Counted from the stretch's first letter, positions 1 to 6,592 are shown. The stretch is 10,496 bases of DNA from an uncultured Planctomycetaceae bacterium (GCA_903921945.1 CAIXSC010000390.1:1-10496); one strand, 5' to 3'. A program made the numbers and translations. Notes: generated by a model not told the origin, from the letters alone.

Positions 1-4
1 ACCG

Positions 5-102
5 TTACTCGCACTCTTGCTCGTACTCTTACTCGCACTCTTGCTCGTACTCTTACTCTTACTCGCTGCTCGTACTCTTACTCGTACTCGTACTCGCTGC
101 TC
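5..102. repeat. Hexanucleotide satellite with a 24-bp higher-order unit
   Basis: The tract is built from hexamers ending in CTC (TTACTC, GCACTC, TTGCTC, GTACTC). Four different hexamers form a 24-bp unit that occurs twice without change at 5-28 and 29-52. Further TTACTC and GTACTC units follow, interrupted by two 7-base GCTGCTC units at 65-71 and 96-102. It lies downstream of the dciA stop and has no convincing reading frame of its own. The array may extend past the left edge of the window. Confidence 0.9.
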
Positions 103-163
103 TCAACCGCTTCCTTTACACGCGTCTCGCAACCGCTGCTCTCAACCACTTCTTTTACGCGGG
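96..163. repeat. Imperfect direct repeat duplicating the 3' end of dciA
   Basis: Two copies of a segment beginning GCTGCTCTCAACC start at 96 and 135, so they are 39 bases apart, and they match for about 27 bases with a few substitutions. The right copy contains the dciA stop codon and its last codons (Arg-Lys-Arg-Ser-Gly-stop on the minus strand). The left copy is therefore a downstream echo of the gene's tail. It joins directly onto the hexamer satellite. Confidence 0.8.
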
Positions 164-606
164 TTGTTCACCCGCTTCGTTGGCACGTCCGCTTTGAAAC
201 GCACGTCGCGGATTTTGTGGTCGGGCAGCCGTCTGGCGAGCTCTTCCACAAGTTTCCGCTTCCGGAAGGTCAACTCCTGCATCAGGGTCGCGTCGTCCAC
301 GAACACTTGCAGCACGCCTCTAAACACCTTGCCGGCTCGCGATCGGCCCGCCGCCGCGGGACCAGCGACCACGAACCAAGCGTCGGCGACCGCGTTCGCC
401 TCCTGTTGCCGCGCATACCCTCGGGCCACCATCAGGTTGGCGATGAGCGATCGAAACGGTTTCGCCTCGGACGGTCTCCAAGACTGCTCCTCGAAGTGGC
501 GTTGAACCACCTGCAGTTCAACGTCCGCATCGTGCAGCTCGCGGGCCTGCTTGCCCCAGCCGGCGTTCTTTGGCTTTGATCGTTTCGAGTTCATTCCGGC
601 CGCCAT
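142..606 (-). CDS. dciA: DciA (DUF721) helicase-loading protein
   Basis: The predicted product has 154 residues. DciA-family proteins bind the replicative helicase DnaB and help load it in bacteria that lack DnaC or DnaI. The DUF721 core runs from about residue 35 to 141: a helix at 52-75 (FRSLIANLMVARGYARQQEA), then DAWFVVAG around 75-82, a beta-rich VFRGVLQVFVDDATLMQEL and the closing IRDVRFKAD. The tail is basic (NNPRKRSG). An open frame continues upstream into dnaN, but that part is out of frame with dnaN and has no family similarity, so I place the start at ATG 606. ATG 594 is an equally possible start. The gene follows the dnaN stop by 16 bases, which suggests cotranscription. Placement beside dnaA and dnaN fits a replication role. 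The family call is from motif recognition only. Confidence 0.8.
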   Translation of the reverse strand: MAAGMNSKRSKPKNAGWGKQARELHDADVELQVVQRHFEEQSWRPSEAKPFRSLIANLMVARGYARQQEANAVADAWFVVAGPAAAGRSRAGKVFRGVLQVFVDDATLMQELTFRKRKLVEELARRLPDHKIRDVRFKADVPTKRVNNPRKRSG

Positions 607-610
607 CCAT

Positions 611-622
611 TGCCGCGCGGCA
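611..622. other. Perfect 12-bp palindrome between dnaN and dciA
   Basis: TGCCGCGCGGCA is its own reverse complement. It abuts the dnaN stop codon and ends 4 bases before the dciA start at 606. It could form a small hairpin at the translational junction. With no T-tract after it, it is unlikely to be an intrinsic terminator. Confidence 0.5.
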
Positions 623-1738
623 TTAGCGATCCCGAGCCATCGGCATGACCACATACCCATAGCCGTCTTCCGTGAGAAACAACGCCGCCGAGTCGCTGCC
701 ATCCAGTTCCAGCGTGAAGGTGCGTTCCGGTTCCAGCACCTTGAGAAAATCGCTGACATACCGCGGATCGAGCGAGATGGAGAGCGGGGGACCATCGTAG
801 GCCACCGGCAGTTCCACGCGCGAATCGCCGACCTCCGCCGTCGCCGCGCTCAATACCAGGTTGCCTTGTTCAAAGGTGAACTGCACGCCGCGGCTCTCTT
901 CGCTCACCACCACCGCCGCTTGCCGCAAGGCGTTGAACAGCGGGCCGACGGTCAATTGGATTTTCTGCGCATCGGGCCGCTGAGGGAACACGTCGCGCCA
1001 GCGCGGAAACCGGCCTTCCACCAACCGAGCGAACACGGTGACACGCGAGTCCTGCACGAGAATATCGTTGTTGCGAGCGGTAATGCGGATATCGGCTTCC
1101 GGGTTGGTGAATGCCCGCATCATCAGCGACACGGCACGCGTGGGGACGATGGTGGTCGTGTCTTGCGCATCATGGCCGCCCGACACCGTTGCCGGTCCTT
1201 CCATTTTGGCCAACCGCCGCCCATCCGTTCCGACGGCGATCAACGCGTCGGGTTTGAATTCCAGCAACACACCTGCCAAAGCGTAGCGACTACTCTCCGA
1301 GTCGGCGGCGAACGCGGTCCGCTGGAACAGTTCCGAAAACAGTCGACCCGTGACCTGATGGTACCGTTCCTCGCGGACGGCGACCAGCGAGGCGAACTCG
1401 TCGACGTTCGGGGACGAGAGGCGGAACTGGCTGCGATCGCCGCGAACCACCGTGGCTTGGTGATCCGACGAGATCTTCAATTGGCTGTCCACGGACTCGC
1501 GGATGATGTTCATGAAGCGTTGGACCGGCAGCAAGCAGCTACCTGGCACGTCGACCTTGACATCGGGCATCTGCACCCGAACGCCAATCTCCATGTCCGT
1601 GGCCATCAAACACATGCCATCCGATGTCGCATCCACCTTGACGTTCTGGAGGATCGCTTTGGGAGTGCGAGTGGGAGCGACAGCGGCCGCCACGGTGAAG
1701 GCGGACAACATCTGACTGCGGTCGACGGTGATTTTCAT
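623..1738 (-). CDS. dnaN: DNA polymerase III subunit beta (sliding clamp)
   Basis: The product has 371 residues, close to the usual length of about 366-380. The clamp dimer encircles DNA and tethers polymerase III and other clamp-binding proteins. Three clamp folds of about 120 residues follow one another. Landmarks are the N-terminus MKITVDRSQM; ATDMEIGV at 46-53 in domain I; RYALAGVLLE at 151-160 and AVGTDGRRLA at 168-177 in domain II; EGRFPRWRDVFP at 241-252; and the C-terminal YVVMPMARDR, whose MPM motif forms part of the partner-binding pocket. The ATG at 1738 matches the conserved N-terminus. No strong Shine-Dalgarno sequence lies before it. The gene follows dnaA after a 309-base spacer and leads into dciA. 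Nothing looks broken. Confidence 0.97.
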   Translation of the reverse strand: MKITVDRSQMLSAFTVAAAVAPTRTPKAILQNVKVDATSDGMCLMATDMEIGVRVQMPDVKVDVPGSCLLPVQRFMNIIRESVDSQLKISSDHQATVVRGDRSQFRLSSPNVDEFASLVAVREERYHQVTGRLFSELFQRTAFAADSESSRYALAGVLLEFKPDALIAVGTDGRRLAKMEGPATVSGGHDAQDTTTIVPTRAVSLMMRAFTNPEADIRITARNNDILVQDSRVTVFARLVEGRFPRWRDVFPQRPDAQKIQLTVGPLFNALRQAAVVVSEESRGVQFTFEQGNLVLSAATAEVGDSRVELPVAYDGPPLSISLDPRYVSDFLKVLEPERTFTLELDGSDSAALFLTEDGYGYVVMPMARDR

Positions 1739-1772
1739 GTCGGTTTCTTACTCGAATAGATTCTTAATTCAG

Positions 1773-1784
1773 TAGTAGTAGAAG
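1773..1784 (+). other. DnaA-trio-like element
   Basis: The plus strand reads TAG TAG TAG AAG, preceded by the AT-rich ATAGATTCTTAATTC and followed by a GC-rich stretch at 1789-1812. DnaA-trios are repeated trinucleotides (3'-GAT-5' type) on which DnaA assembles to open the origin. The orientation, TAG triplets then GC-rich DNA on the 3' side, agrees with that model. The nearest box-like site (1878) is farther away than is usual, so this is suggestive only. Confidence 0.4.
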
Positions 1785-1877
1785 CATTGCGAGGCGAGGC
1801 CGCTCTCGGGACCGGTGTCTTCCCGGTAAGTCATTTTTCCGTAACGGTTTATCGCATATTTTTCGCGTCTCGGATAG

Positions 1878-2032
1878 GGTGGAAAACGTGTCTCGCGAAT
1901 GTCAGCGAACCGTCGGTTTCCGGTCACATTCGCGCGGCGGATGTTCGCAACCCGCGCGGGCGATGTTGGATTCGGCCGATCTACCGACATTTCCCGACAA
2001 TGGCGCGACAGCCGCGCGACACGTTTTCCACC
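1878..2032. repeat. Perfect 15-bp inverted repeat with DnaA-box-like cores
   Basis: GGTGGAAAACGTGTC at 1878-1892 is the exact reverse complement of GACACGTTTTCCACC at 2018-2032, with 125 bases between the arms. Each arm contains TTTTCCACC, one base different from the common DnaA-box variant TTTTCCACA. Two head-to-head sites of this kind between dnaA and dnaN fit origin or autoregulatory sites for DnaA. Confidence 0.6.
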
Positions 2033-2047
2033 ACGATGAGCTGGCGC

Positions 2048-3457
2048 TCACGATTCACCGTCGCTGCGCAATTGCCGTTCGAGGTCGTCGACCGCCTTGC
2101 GGAGTGTTGGATCTTCGGCGATCAGCTCTTCGGTCTTGCGAACGGCATGCAGGGCGGTCGAATGGTCGCGGCCGCCGAAGTGGGCTCCCAACCGATCAAG
2201 ACTTTCGCCGGCCAAATGGCGGCCCAGATAAATCGCGACACCGCGGGCTCGCAGCACCATCTGCCGGCGGCTCGGCCCCTTCAACTCGACAGGCCGAATC
2301 CCAAAGTAATCCGCAACCGCTTGGCTGACCTGCTTGAGCGACACCGCGTTCTGCCGCGACCACTTGTCGACAAACGCTTCCACACACTGTAACGATTGGG
2401 TCGCCAAATCGGTCGGCTCGGCCACGTCCCGAGTTCGCCCGCGTCCGGGCGTGAGCTGTTGGATCAAGTGGATCTTGGCGAGTTCCGCGACCATTTCCTG
2501 AAGCGCGGGAACCGTCGGGGACAGCGCTGTCGCGGCGTTCCTTCGGTCCCGTCGTCCCGCGAGCGGCGCGAGCGCCGACGGAGTGCTTTCTCCATCGGTC
2601 GCATGGAAGCCATCGGGCACCAGCCGCTGCAACAGCCGACCGGCCAAACGCGGCGGCAAATCGACTCCGGCCTTGGCCAGCAGCTCGCGAACCAGTTGCT
2701 GCCGAGCGGCCGCGCCCGGCGGGCCGAGCGGCACCACAAGTCCCGCATGGAGCCGGCTCGCGATCTGCGGACAAAGCTCGGGAACTTCCAGTGGCAGGGA
2801 ATTGCACGTAACAAGCACAGGAATGGATCGTTGGCGGCAGTCGTCCAAGAGCCAACGCAGTTCATCTTGCGCGGACGCCCGGGTGGTGATCCGTTCCAAC
2901 CCATCAATAAAAAGGGCCGGCGCGGATCGCAACCGTTGCCGCAGGTCCGACACCGCGTCGGCGTCGATCGCCGTCGAAACCTGTTTGACGAATTCCACCC
3001 CCGAAATCCAGCAACTACCCCGGCTCAAGGCGTCCGAGCCGACTTTGGAACCAGCGTCCGCGCCGACATTCGCGGCCAGTAACCACGAAAGATGCGTCTT
3101 CCCGCAACCAGATGGGCCGTAAAGCACGATCGGACTGGCGCTGGCAATCTCGCTGCCGCCACTTTGACCGCCCGTTTTCTGGCTGTCGCGGAATGCGCCA
3201 TCGGCGGGTCGCGAGCTGGCCGCTGGTCCGTCATGGAGGACCGTGTGTCGTTCGGCGGGGACGCGGGGCTCGGAAGCGATTCGGAATGCGGACGATTCGC
3301 TGAGGAGCCGCACCAATCCGTTGTCGGCGTCGCCGATGTATTCATGGAGCAACAACGCCGGGGCCTGGGTTTTTCGCGTCAAACCCAGGGGTTCGCGGCC
3401 GCTCCACGGAATCACAAACAGGCTGCTGATCACTACGGTTGTTTCCGTCCCAATCAT
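2048..3457 (-). CDS. dnaA: Chromosomal replication initiator DnaA, divergent, lacking domain I
   Basis: The product has 469 residues. DnaA binds origin boxes, opens the duplex and recruits the helicase. Domain IV is clear at about 371-469: VSLKQVSQAVADYFGIRP, RRQMVLRARGVAIYLGRHLAG, then the signature GGRDHSTALHAVRK at 428-441. The AAA+ domain has an intact Walker A, GPSGCGKTH, at 114-122, sensor 1 around 216-220 and a probable arginine finger in SRL (R235). The usual domains I and II are absent: the domain III opening motif (HEYIGDADNGLVRLL) already begins near residue 38. A low-complexity insert of about 45 residues (60-106) separates it from Walker A. Walker B reads ALFIDGLE instead of the usual LLIDDIQ, so the second acidic residue is Gly186, and I see no sensor 2 motif like RELEGAL. 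An in-frame TAA sits nine codons before the ATG, so the protein cannot extend far upstream. GTG codons a few residues in are alternative starts. Confidence 0.88.
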   Translation of the reverse strand: MIGTETTVVISSLFVIPWSGREPLGLTRKTQAPALLLHEYIGDADNGLVRLLSESSAFRIASEPRVPAERHTVLHDGPAASSRPADGAFRDSQKTGGQSGGSEIASASPIVLYGPSGCGKTHLSWLLAANVGADAGSKVGSDALSRGSCWISGVEFVKQVSTAIDADAVSDLRQRLRSAPALFIDGLERITTRASAQDELRWLLDDCRQRSIPVLVTCNSLPLEVPELCPQIASRLHAGLVVPLGPPGAAARQQLVRELLAKAGVDLPPRLAGRLLQRLVPDGFHATDGESTPSALAPLAGRRDRRNAATALSPTVPALQEMVAELAKIHLIQQLTPGRGRTRDVAEPTDLATQSLQCVEAFVDKWSRQNAVSLKQVSQAVADYFGIRPVELKGPSRRQMVLRARGVAIYLGRHLAGESLDRLGAHFGGRDHSTALHAVRKTEELIAEDPTLRKAVDDLERQLRSDGES

Positions 3458-3477
3458 CCGATCCGAACTGGTTCGCC

Positions 3478-3507
3478 ATTATAGTCGCTACCCATTCGTT
3501 CTGGAAA
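3478..3507 (-). promoter_or_regulatory. Candidate dnaA promoter
   Basis: On the minus strand a perfect TATAAT occupies 3483-3478, 20 bases before the dnaA start codon. TTTCCA at 3507-3502 could serve as the -35 element (4 of 6 matches to TTGACA) with an 18-base spacer. The box overlaps the stop-codon region of the cysteine desulfurase gene, so dnaA may have its own promoter despite lying only 30 bases downstream. Found by eye. Confidence 0.4.
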
Positions 3508-4726
3508 CGCGATTCGCTCGGGGAAAACCGCGGTTTCCGCTCGATTTCCGCAGCCGTTCGACGGTGGTTGCAATGCGTTCGATGGCGTCGTCCACCTCGT
3601 TTTCGGTGGTGGTGGCGCCGACGCTGAGCCTGACAGCGCTGTGAACCACTTCGGGCGCGGCATGCATCGCGCGAAGAACGGGCGACGGTTCGCTTGCGCC
3701 GCTCTGGCATGCCGGACCGGTGGAACAAGCGATGCCTTGAGCGTCGAGGGCCAGCAACAGCGATTGACGATCCACGCCGGGAAACGCGATGTTCAGGACG
3801 TGCGGCAGACGTTTCGCCGCCGCGCCGGAAACCAGACTCCCGGGCAGGCGTTGCATCAGCCCCGCCTCCAGCCGGTCGCGCAGGCGTCCTAACGGACAGG
3901 ATGAACGGGCTTCCTCGGTTTCGAGACCGTCGGTGTTTGCGATCCGGGAACGCGAGGCCCGCGTGCATGCCAGCTCGAAGGCGGTCTCAAAGCCGACAGC
4001 CAGCATGACCGATTCGGTGCCTGGCCGGGTTCCGAGCTGTTGAGTACCGCCCCAGAGCAACGGCCGGATGGCGACTCCAGCGCGTACCACGAGGGCGCCG
4101 ATGCCGGTTGGTCCATGGACTTTGTGAGCGGTGAACGTCATCGCCGCCAGATTCCAGGCGCGGAACGCCATCGGAACTTTGCCCGCCGCCTGCACCGCGT
4201 CCACATGCAGCGGCACCTGATGCTGGTCGCACAACGCGGCGATCTCTGGCAGCGGTTGCCGCACACCCGTCTCGTGGTTGCCGGCTTGAATGCTCGCCAC
4301 CCGAGCCCCGCGGGCGAGCGCTTCGCGCAGCGCGTCGAACCGGATCACGCCATCCGCGTCCACAGGGAGCCGCACAATGTCGAAGCCGATCTGCCTTAAC
4401 GCCTCCGCCGGTCCGTTGATGCTCGGATGTTCGACGCTGGAAATGAGAATCCGCCCGGGCGGTTCGCCCGCGAGCCCCCATAAGGCCAAATTGTTGGACT
4501 CGGTGCCGCCACTGGTAAAAATCAGCCGGTCGCCACGCACCGCGCCCGCATCCGCGCCGACCAGCGTCGCCAGCCGCTCGCGACTTGCTTCCAGGCGTCG
4601 GCGAGCGGCTTGACCGAACCGATGTTGACTCGCGGGGTTGCCGGTCAAAGCCTGGGCGGCGGCCACCATCGCGGCGGCGACGGCCGGATCGAGCGGCGTG
4701 GTCGAGCAGTGGTCGAGGTAAATCAC
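3488..4726 (-). CDS. Cysteine desulfurase, NifS/IscS family
   Basis: The product has 412 residues. It is a PLP enzyme that removes sulfur from L-cysteine as a protein persulfide and alanine, supplying iron-sulfur clusters and thiolated tRNA. Counting from the GTG at 4726 (read as Met, then IYLDHCSTTPLDP), landmarks are SGGTESNNLA at 72-81, His100 in VEHPS, the NHETG loop at 150-154, VDAVQAAGK at 175-183, the PLP lysine Lys202 in AHKVHGPTG, and the catalytic loop CSTGPACQSG with Cys340. The open frame continues about 170 codons upstream, but that part is proline-rich, unrelated, and antisense to the divergent gene. The conserved N-terminus therefore supports GTG 4726, which has no clear Shine-Dalgarno sequence. 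An insert at about 256-278 (RASRSRIANTDGLETEEARS) is longer than usual. Whether it is IscS- or NifS-like cannot be settled here. It lies just upstream of dnaA on the same strand. Confidence 0.93.
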   Translation of the reverse strand: MIYLDHCSTTPLDPAVAAAMVAAAQALTGNPASQHRFGQAARRRLEASRERLATLVGADAGAVRGDRLIFTSGGTESNNLALWGLAGEPPGRILISSVEHPSINGPAEALRQIGFDIVRLPVDADGVIRFDALREALARGARVASIQAGNHETGVRQPLPEIAALCDQHQVPLHVDAVQAAGKVPMAFRAWNLAAMTFTAHKVHGPTGIGALVVRAGVAIRPLLWGGTQQLGTRPGTESVMLAVGFETAFELACTRASRSRIANTDGLETEEARSSCPLGRLRDRLEAGLMQRLPGSLVSGAAAKRLPHVLNIAFPGVDRQSLLLALDAQGIACSTGPACQSGASEPSPVLRAMHAAPEVVHSAVRLSVGATTTENEVDDAIERIATTVERLRKSSGNRGFPRANRVSRTNG

Positions 4727-4826
4727 GGGGTCGGAACCAATTCGCGATCGCGCATTTGTCTTTTCCGCCAGGGTGGCAATCGGTACGATGCGGCCGTGGC
4801 GCAGGGAATTCGCAAGGAAGGGAATC
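4727..4826. promoter_or_regulatory. Divergent promoter region
   Basis: These 100 bases separate the leftward cysteine desulfurase gene from the rightward 226-residue gene, so promoters for both should lie here. On the plus strand a weak pair is TTTTCC at 4761-4766 and TACGAT at 4784-4789 with a 17-base spacer. On the minus strand TTGCCA (4779-4774) resembles a -35 box, but no good -10 box follows. Confidence 0.3.
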
Positions 4827-5507
4827 GTGATTGTGTCACAGACACGAGCCAACACGCTACGGTTGGGGGCTCTGCTTGGCTTTATTGCCGGCATGCCGGT
4901 GCTCGCCATCCCCGCCGTCAACAATTCGCTCGATGAATGGCTCTTTCCCGCCGCCCCGCCCGTCGACACCTTGCCCTCCGTCGATCGTCCCGAGGATCGT
5001 CCCGACAGTTCGGACTCGCCAACCATCCCGGGAACACCGACAAACGCGGCTCGCATGCGAACCGTGGCGGGCGCCGTAGACAAGGACCGACTGTCAGACG
5101 GGCTGAGCGACGGAATGCCCGGTGGGACAACTGGCGGGACCCCAGGCGGAAAAGCAGGTGGAACGATAGGTGGAACGACAAACCGGATGACAAACCGGAT
5201 GACGGATGCGGTTGCGCGGTTGCCGCCAACGGACATTCCGGTGAGTTCGAGTCGTTTTGAAGCGATCCAGCGACGGTTGCAAGAATTGGGTGCCGTTTAC
5301 TTCCGGTTGGAAGATACGGGCGGATCGCCATCGCGGTACCGTTTTCGCTGCGAATTGCCATTGCCCGGCAACGCGACCTACCTTCGGCCGTTCGAGCACG
5401 AGGATGCGGACCCGGATCGCGCCATGCAGGCGGTGTTGGATGAAGTGGAGCTTTGGTTGGCAGCGAAACGGATGCGGCCACCCAGCGGCGGCAATGCGGG
5501 CCGTTAG
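4827..5507 (+). CDS. Secreted or membrane-anchored protein of unknown function, Gly-rich repeat linker
   Basis: I do not recognise a named family. I chose the GTG at 4827 because AGGAAGGGA (4815-4823) lies just before it; the open frame extends to a GTG at 4773. The 226-residue product begins with a hydrophobic stretch, LRLGALLGFIAGMPVLAIPA (11-30), that reads as a signal peptide or anchor. A disordered Pro/Asp/Ser-rich region (41-95) follows. Next come five GGxx tetrapeptides (99-118) and two NRMT units (119-126), encoded by 12-bp tandem repeats. The C-terminal part (about 140-214) looks folded: SSRFEAIQRRLQELGAVYFRLE, then YRFRCELPLPG, and a final helix, MQAVLDEVELWLAAKR. This domain is probably the conserved part and lies outside the cytoplasm. 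The stop is 9 bases before scpB, suggesting a shared transcript. Confidence 0.75.
   Translation: MIVSQTRANTLRLGALLGFIAGMPVLAIPAVNNSLDEWLFPAAPPVDTLPSVDRPEDRPDSSDSPTIPGTPTNAARMRTVAGAVDKDRLSDGLSDGMPGGTTGGTPGGKAGGTIGGTTNRMTNRMTDAVARLPPTDIPVSSSRFEAIQRRLQELGAVYFRLEDTGGSPSRYRFRCELPLPGNATYLRPFEHEDADPDRAMQAVLDEVELWLAAKRMRPPSGGNAGR
5121..5204 (+). repeat. 12-bp in-frame tandem repeat
   Basis: Seven consecutive 12-base units occur. Five encode Gly-Gly-x-x (GGTT, GGTP, GGKA, GGTI, GGTT) and two encode Asn-Arg-Met-Thr, the latter being identical copies of AACCGGATGAC plus one variable base. The period is a multiple of three, so unit gain or loss would keep the frame. Confidence 0.8.
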
Positions 5508-5516
5508 ACTCGTGAG

Positions 5517-6572
5517 ATGACGGACATGATGCGAACAGTGAGCGGGAACGGAACCTGGGGCTCCTTCGGCGGCGGTGGTAGCCATGGCGGCGCCAGCAGC
5601 TTGGCACAACGCCTGCGCAGTGCGACCGGACCCGCCTCACTGCCAGGCCACCTAGGGTCGTTGAACGCCAGCGGCAGTTCCGCGCGGGATTCCACACGCG
5701 GAACCGAAACCGGACTGTTCGTCGCTGCAAGCTCGCTCGACCGCTTTGGCATCCATCGAATCACCAGCAGCCGCGATGTCAGCAGCCATAATGTCAGCAT
5801 CCATGATGTCAGCGGTCGCGATGTCAGCAGGCGCGATTTCAGCAGCCGTGACGCCAAAGATCGAGCGTTGGGGGGAATGTCGAATGTTACGGCCGGGGCT
5901 GGACTGGCAGCCTCAGGCAAGCATGCCGTGGCGGTTGGCGAAGCCGATCTTGGCGGTGGCGGTCGAGCGACCGAGGCGGCGCGGCGCGAGCGTGTGCCGT
6001 TGCCGGCAGCGCGGATTCGGGACGCGCGGCTGCAACGGCTTGAAGCGGTGCTGCTTTTGGCGCGCGAACCGCTCAATAGCCGCAAATTGGCGCAATTCGC
6101 GAACTTGGCGGACGGCACCGAGGCGCGTACACTCGTGAGGAAACTCAATGAAGCTTTCGATGCGGCCGGGCGCGCGTTCCGGGTGGAGGAGGTTGCGAGC
6201 GGTTATCAGTTGTTCACGCGGCCCGGATTCGCGACTTGGTTGCGAAAACTTGGCCATATCCCTGCGGAAATGAGGTTATCCGCGCCGGCGCTGGAGACCT
6301 TGGCGGTGATCGCCTACCGGCAACCGGTTCCGCGAGCGGACATTGAAGCGATTCGGGGGGTGAACTGCGGCGAGATTCTGCGGCAATTGATGGAACGCGA
6401 TTTGGCACGGATCAGCGGTCGCAGCGATGAACTCGGCCGCCCCTTCCTCTACGGCACAACGCGCCGCTTCCTGCAGATTTTCGGCTTGGTCGACTTGGAT
6501 GAACTGCCTCGGGCCGACAAGCTGCGCGGCGTGATCGCGCGAACGTCCGAGGACTTGAACGACCAAGGTTGA
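5517..6572 (+). CDS. scpB: Segregation and condensation protein B with long disordered N-terminus
   Basis: The product has 351 residues, against about 180-220 for typical ScpB. ScpB dimers bind the ScpA kleisin and, with SMC, form the bacterial condensin that compacts newly replicated chromosomes. The ScpB core runs from about 170 to 332. The first winged helix covers about 170-232 (RLQRLEAVLLLAREPLNSRKLA). The second contains LSAPALETLAVIAYRQPVPR (254-273), then ADIEAIRGVNCGEILRQLMER, GRPFLYGTTRRFLQIFGL and DLDELPR, all strongly conserved family motifs. The first 165 residues are Ser/Gly/Arg-rich and include five pentapeptide repeats at 86-110. ATG 5517 has only a weak GTGAG before it; ATGs at 5526 and 5529, or a start after the repeats, remain possible. 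The spacing to the upstream gene is 9 bases. No scpA is in the window. Confidence 0.93.
   Translation: MTDMMRTVSGNGTWGSFGGGGSHGGASSLAQRLRSATGPASLPGHLGSLNASGSSARDSTRGTETGLFVAASSLDRFGIHRITSSRDVSSHNVSIHDVSGRDVSRRDFSSRDAKDRALGGMSNVTAGAGLAASGKHAVAVGEADLGGGGRATEAARRERVPLPAARIRDARLQRLEAVLLLAREPLNSRKLAQFANLADGTEARTLVRKLNEAFDAAGRAFRVEEVASGYQLFTRPGFATWLRKLGHIPAEMRLSAPALETLAVIAYRQPVPRADIEAIRGVNCGEILRQLMERDLARISGRSDELGRPFLYGTTRRFLQIFGLVDLDELPRADKLRGVIARTSEDLNDQG
5772..5846 (+). repeat. 15-bp in-frame tandem repeat in scpB
   Basis: Five units of consensus CGCGATGTCAGCAGC follow one another, and a decayed sixth lies at 5847-5861. They encode the pentapeptides RDVSS, HNVSI, HDVSG, RDVSR and RDFSS. The units differ by one to four bases, so the array is not brand new. 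Confidence 0.88.
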
Positions 6573-6592
6573 CCCTCGTTGCCCATCTACCC

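Larger units (their letters stand above)
1739..2047. other. Candidate oriC: dnaA-dnaN intergenic region
   Basis: This 309-base stretch holds no convincing gene and separates the dnaA stop from the dnaN start, a common oriC position. It has AT-rich pockets at about 1741-1785 and 1831-1864. It also has a TAG-triplet run at 1773-1784 followed by GC-rich DNA, and a perfect 15-bp inverted repeat at 1878-1892 and 2018-2032 whose core TTTTCCACC resembles a DnaA box. A weaker box-like TTTTCCGTA lies near 1836-1844. The dnaN promoter should also lie here, but I could not identify it. No perfect TTATCCACA box is present. The evidence is position and motif content only, with no skew calculation. Confidence 0.5.

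Noticed and set aside
607..795. Upstream extension of dciA inside dnaN
   Set aside because: It is an out-of-frame translation of the conserved dnaN 3' end, with no DUF721 similarity.
551..1759. Long plus-strand open frame of 402 codons antisense to dnaN
   Set aside because: dnaN is unmistakable on the other strand. The plus frame is His/Arg-rich, a usual mirror artefact in GC-rich DNA.
1769..1990. 73-codon minus-strand frame in the dnaA-dnaN spacer
   Set aside because: It ends in codons made by the TAG-triplet run, has no ribosome site or family features, and fits chance in a candidate origin.
4727..5236. N-terminal extension of the cysteine desulfurase, about 170 codons
   Set aside because: It is Pro-rich, lies antisense to the exported-protein gene, and precedes the conserved IYLDH start of the enzyme.
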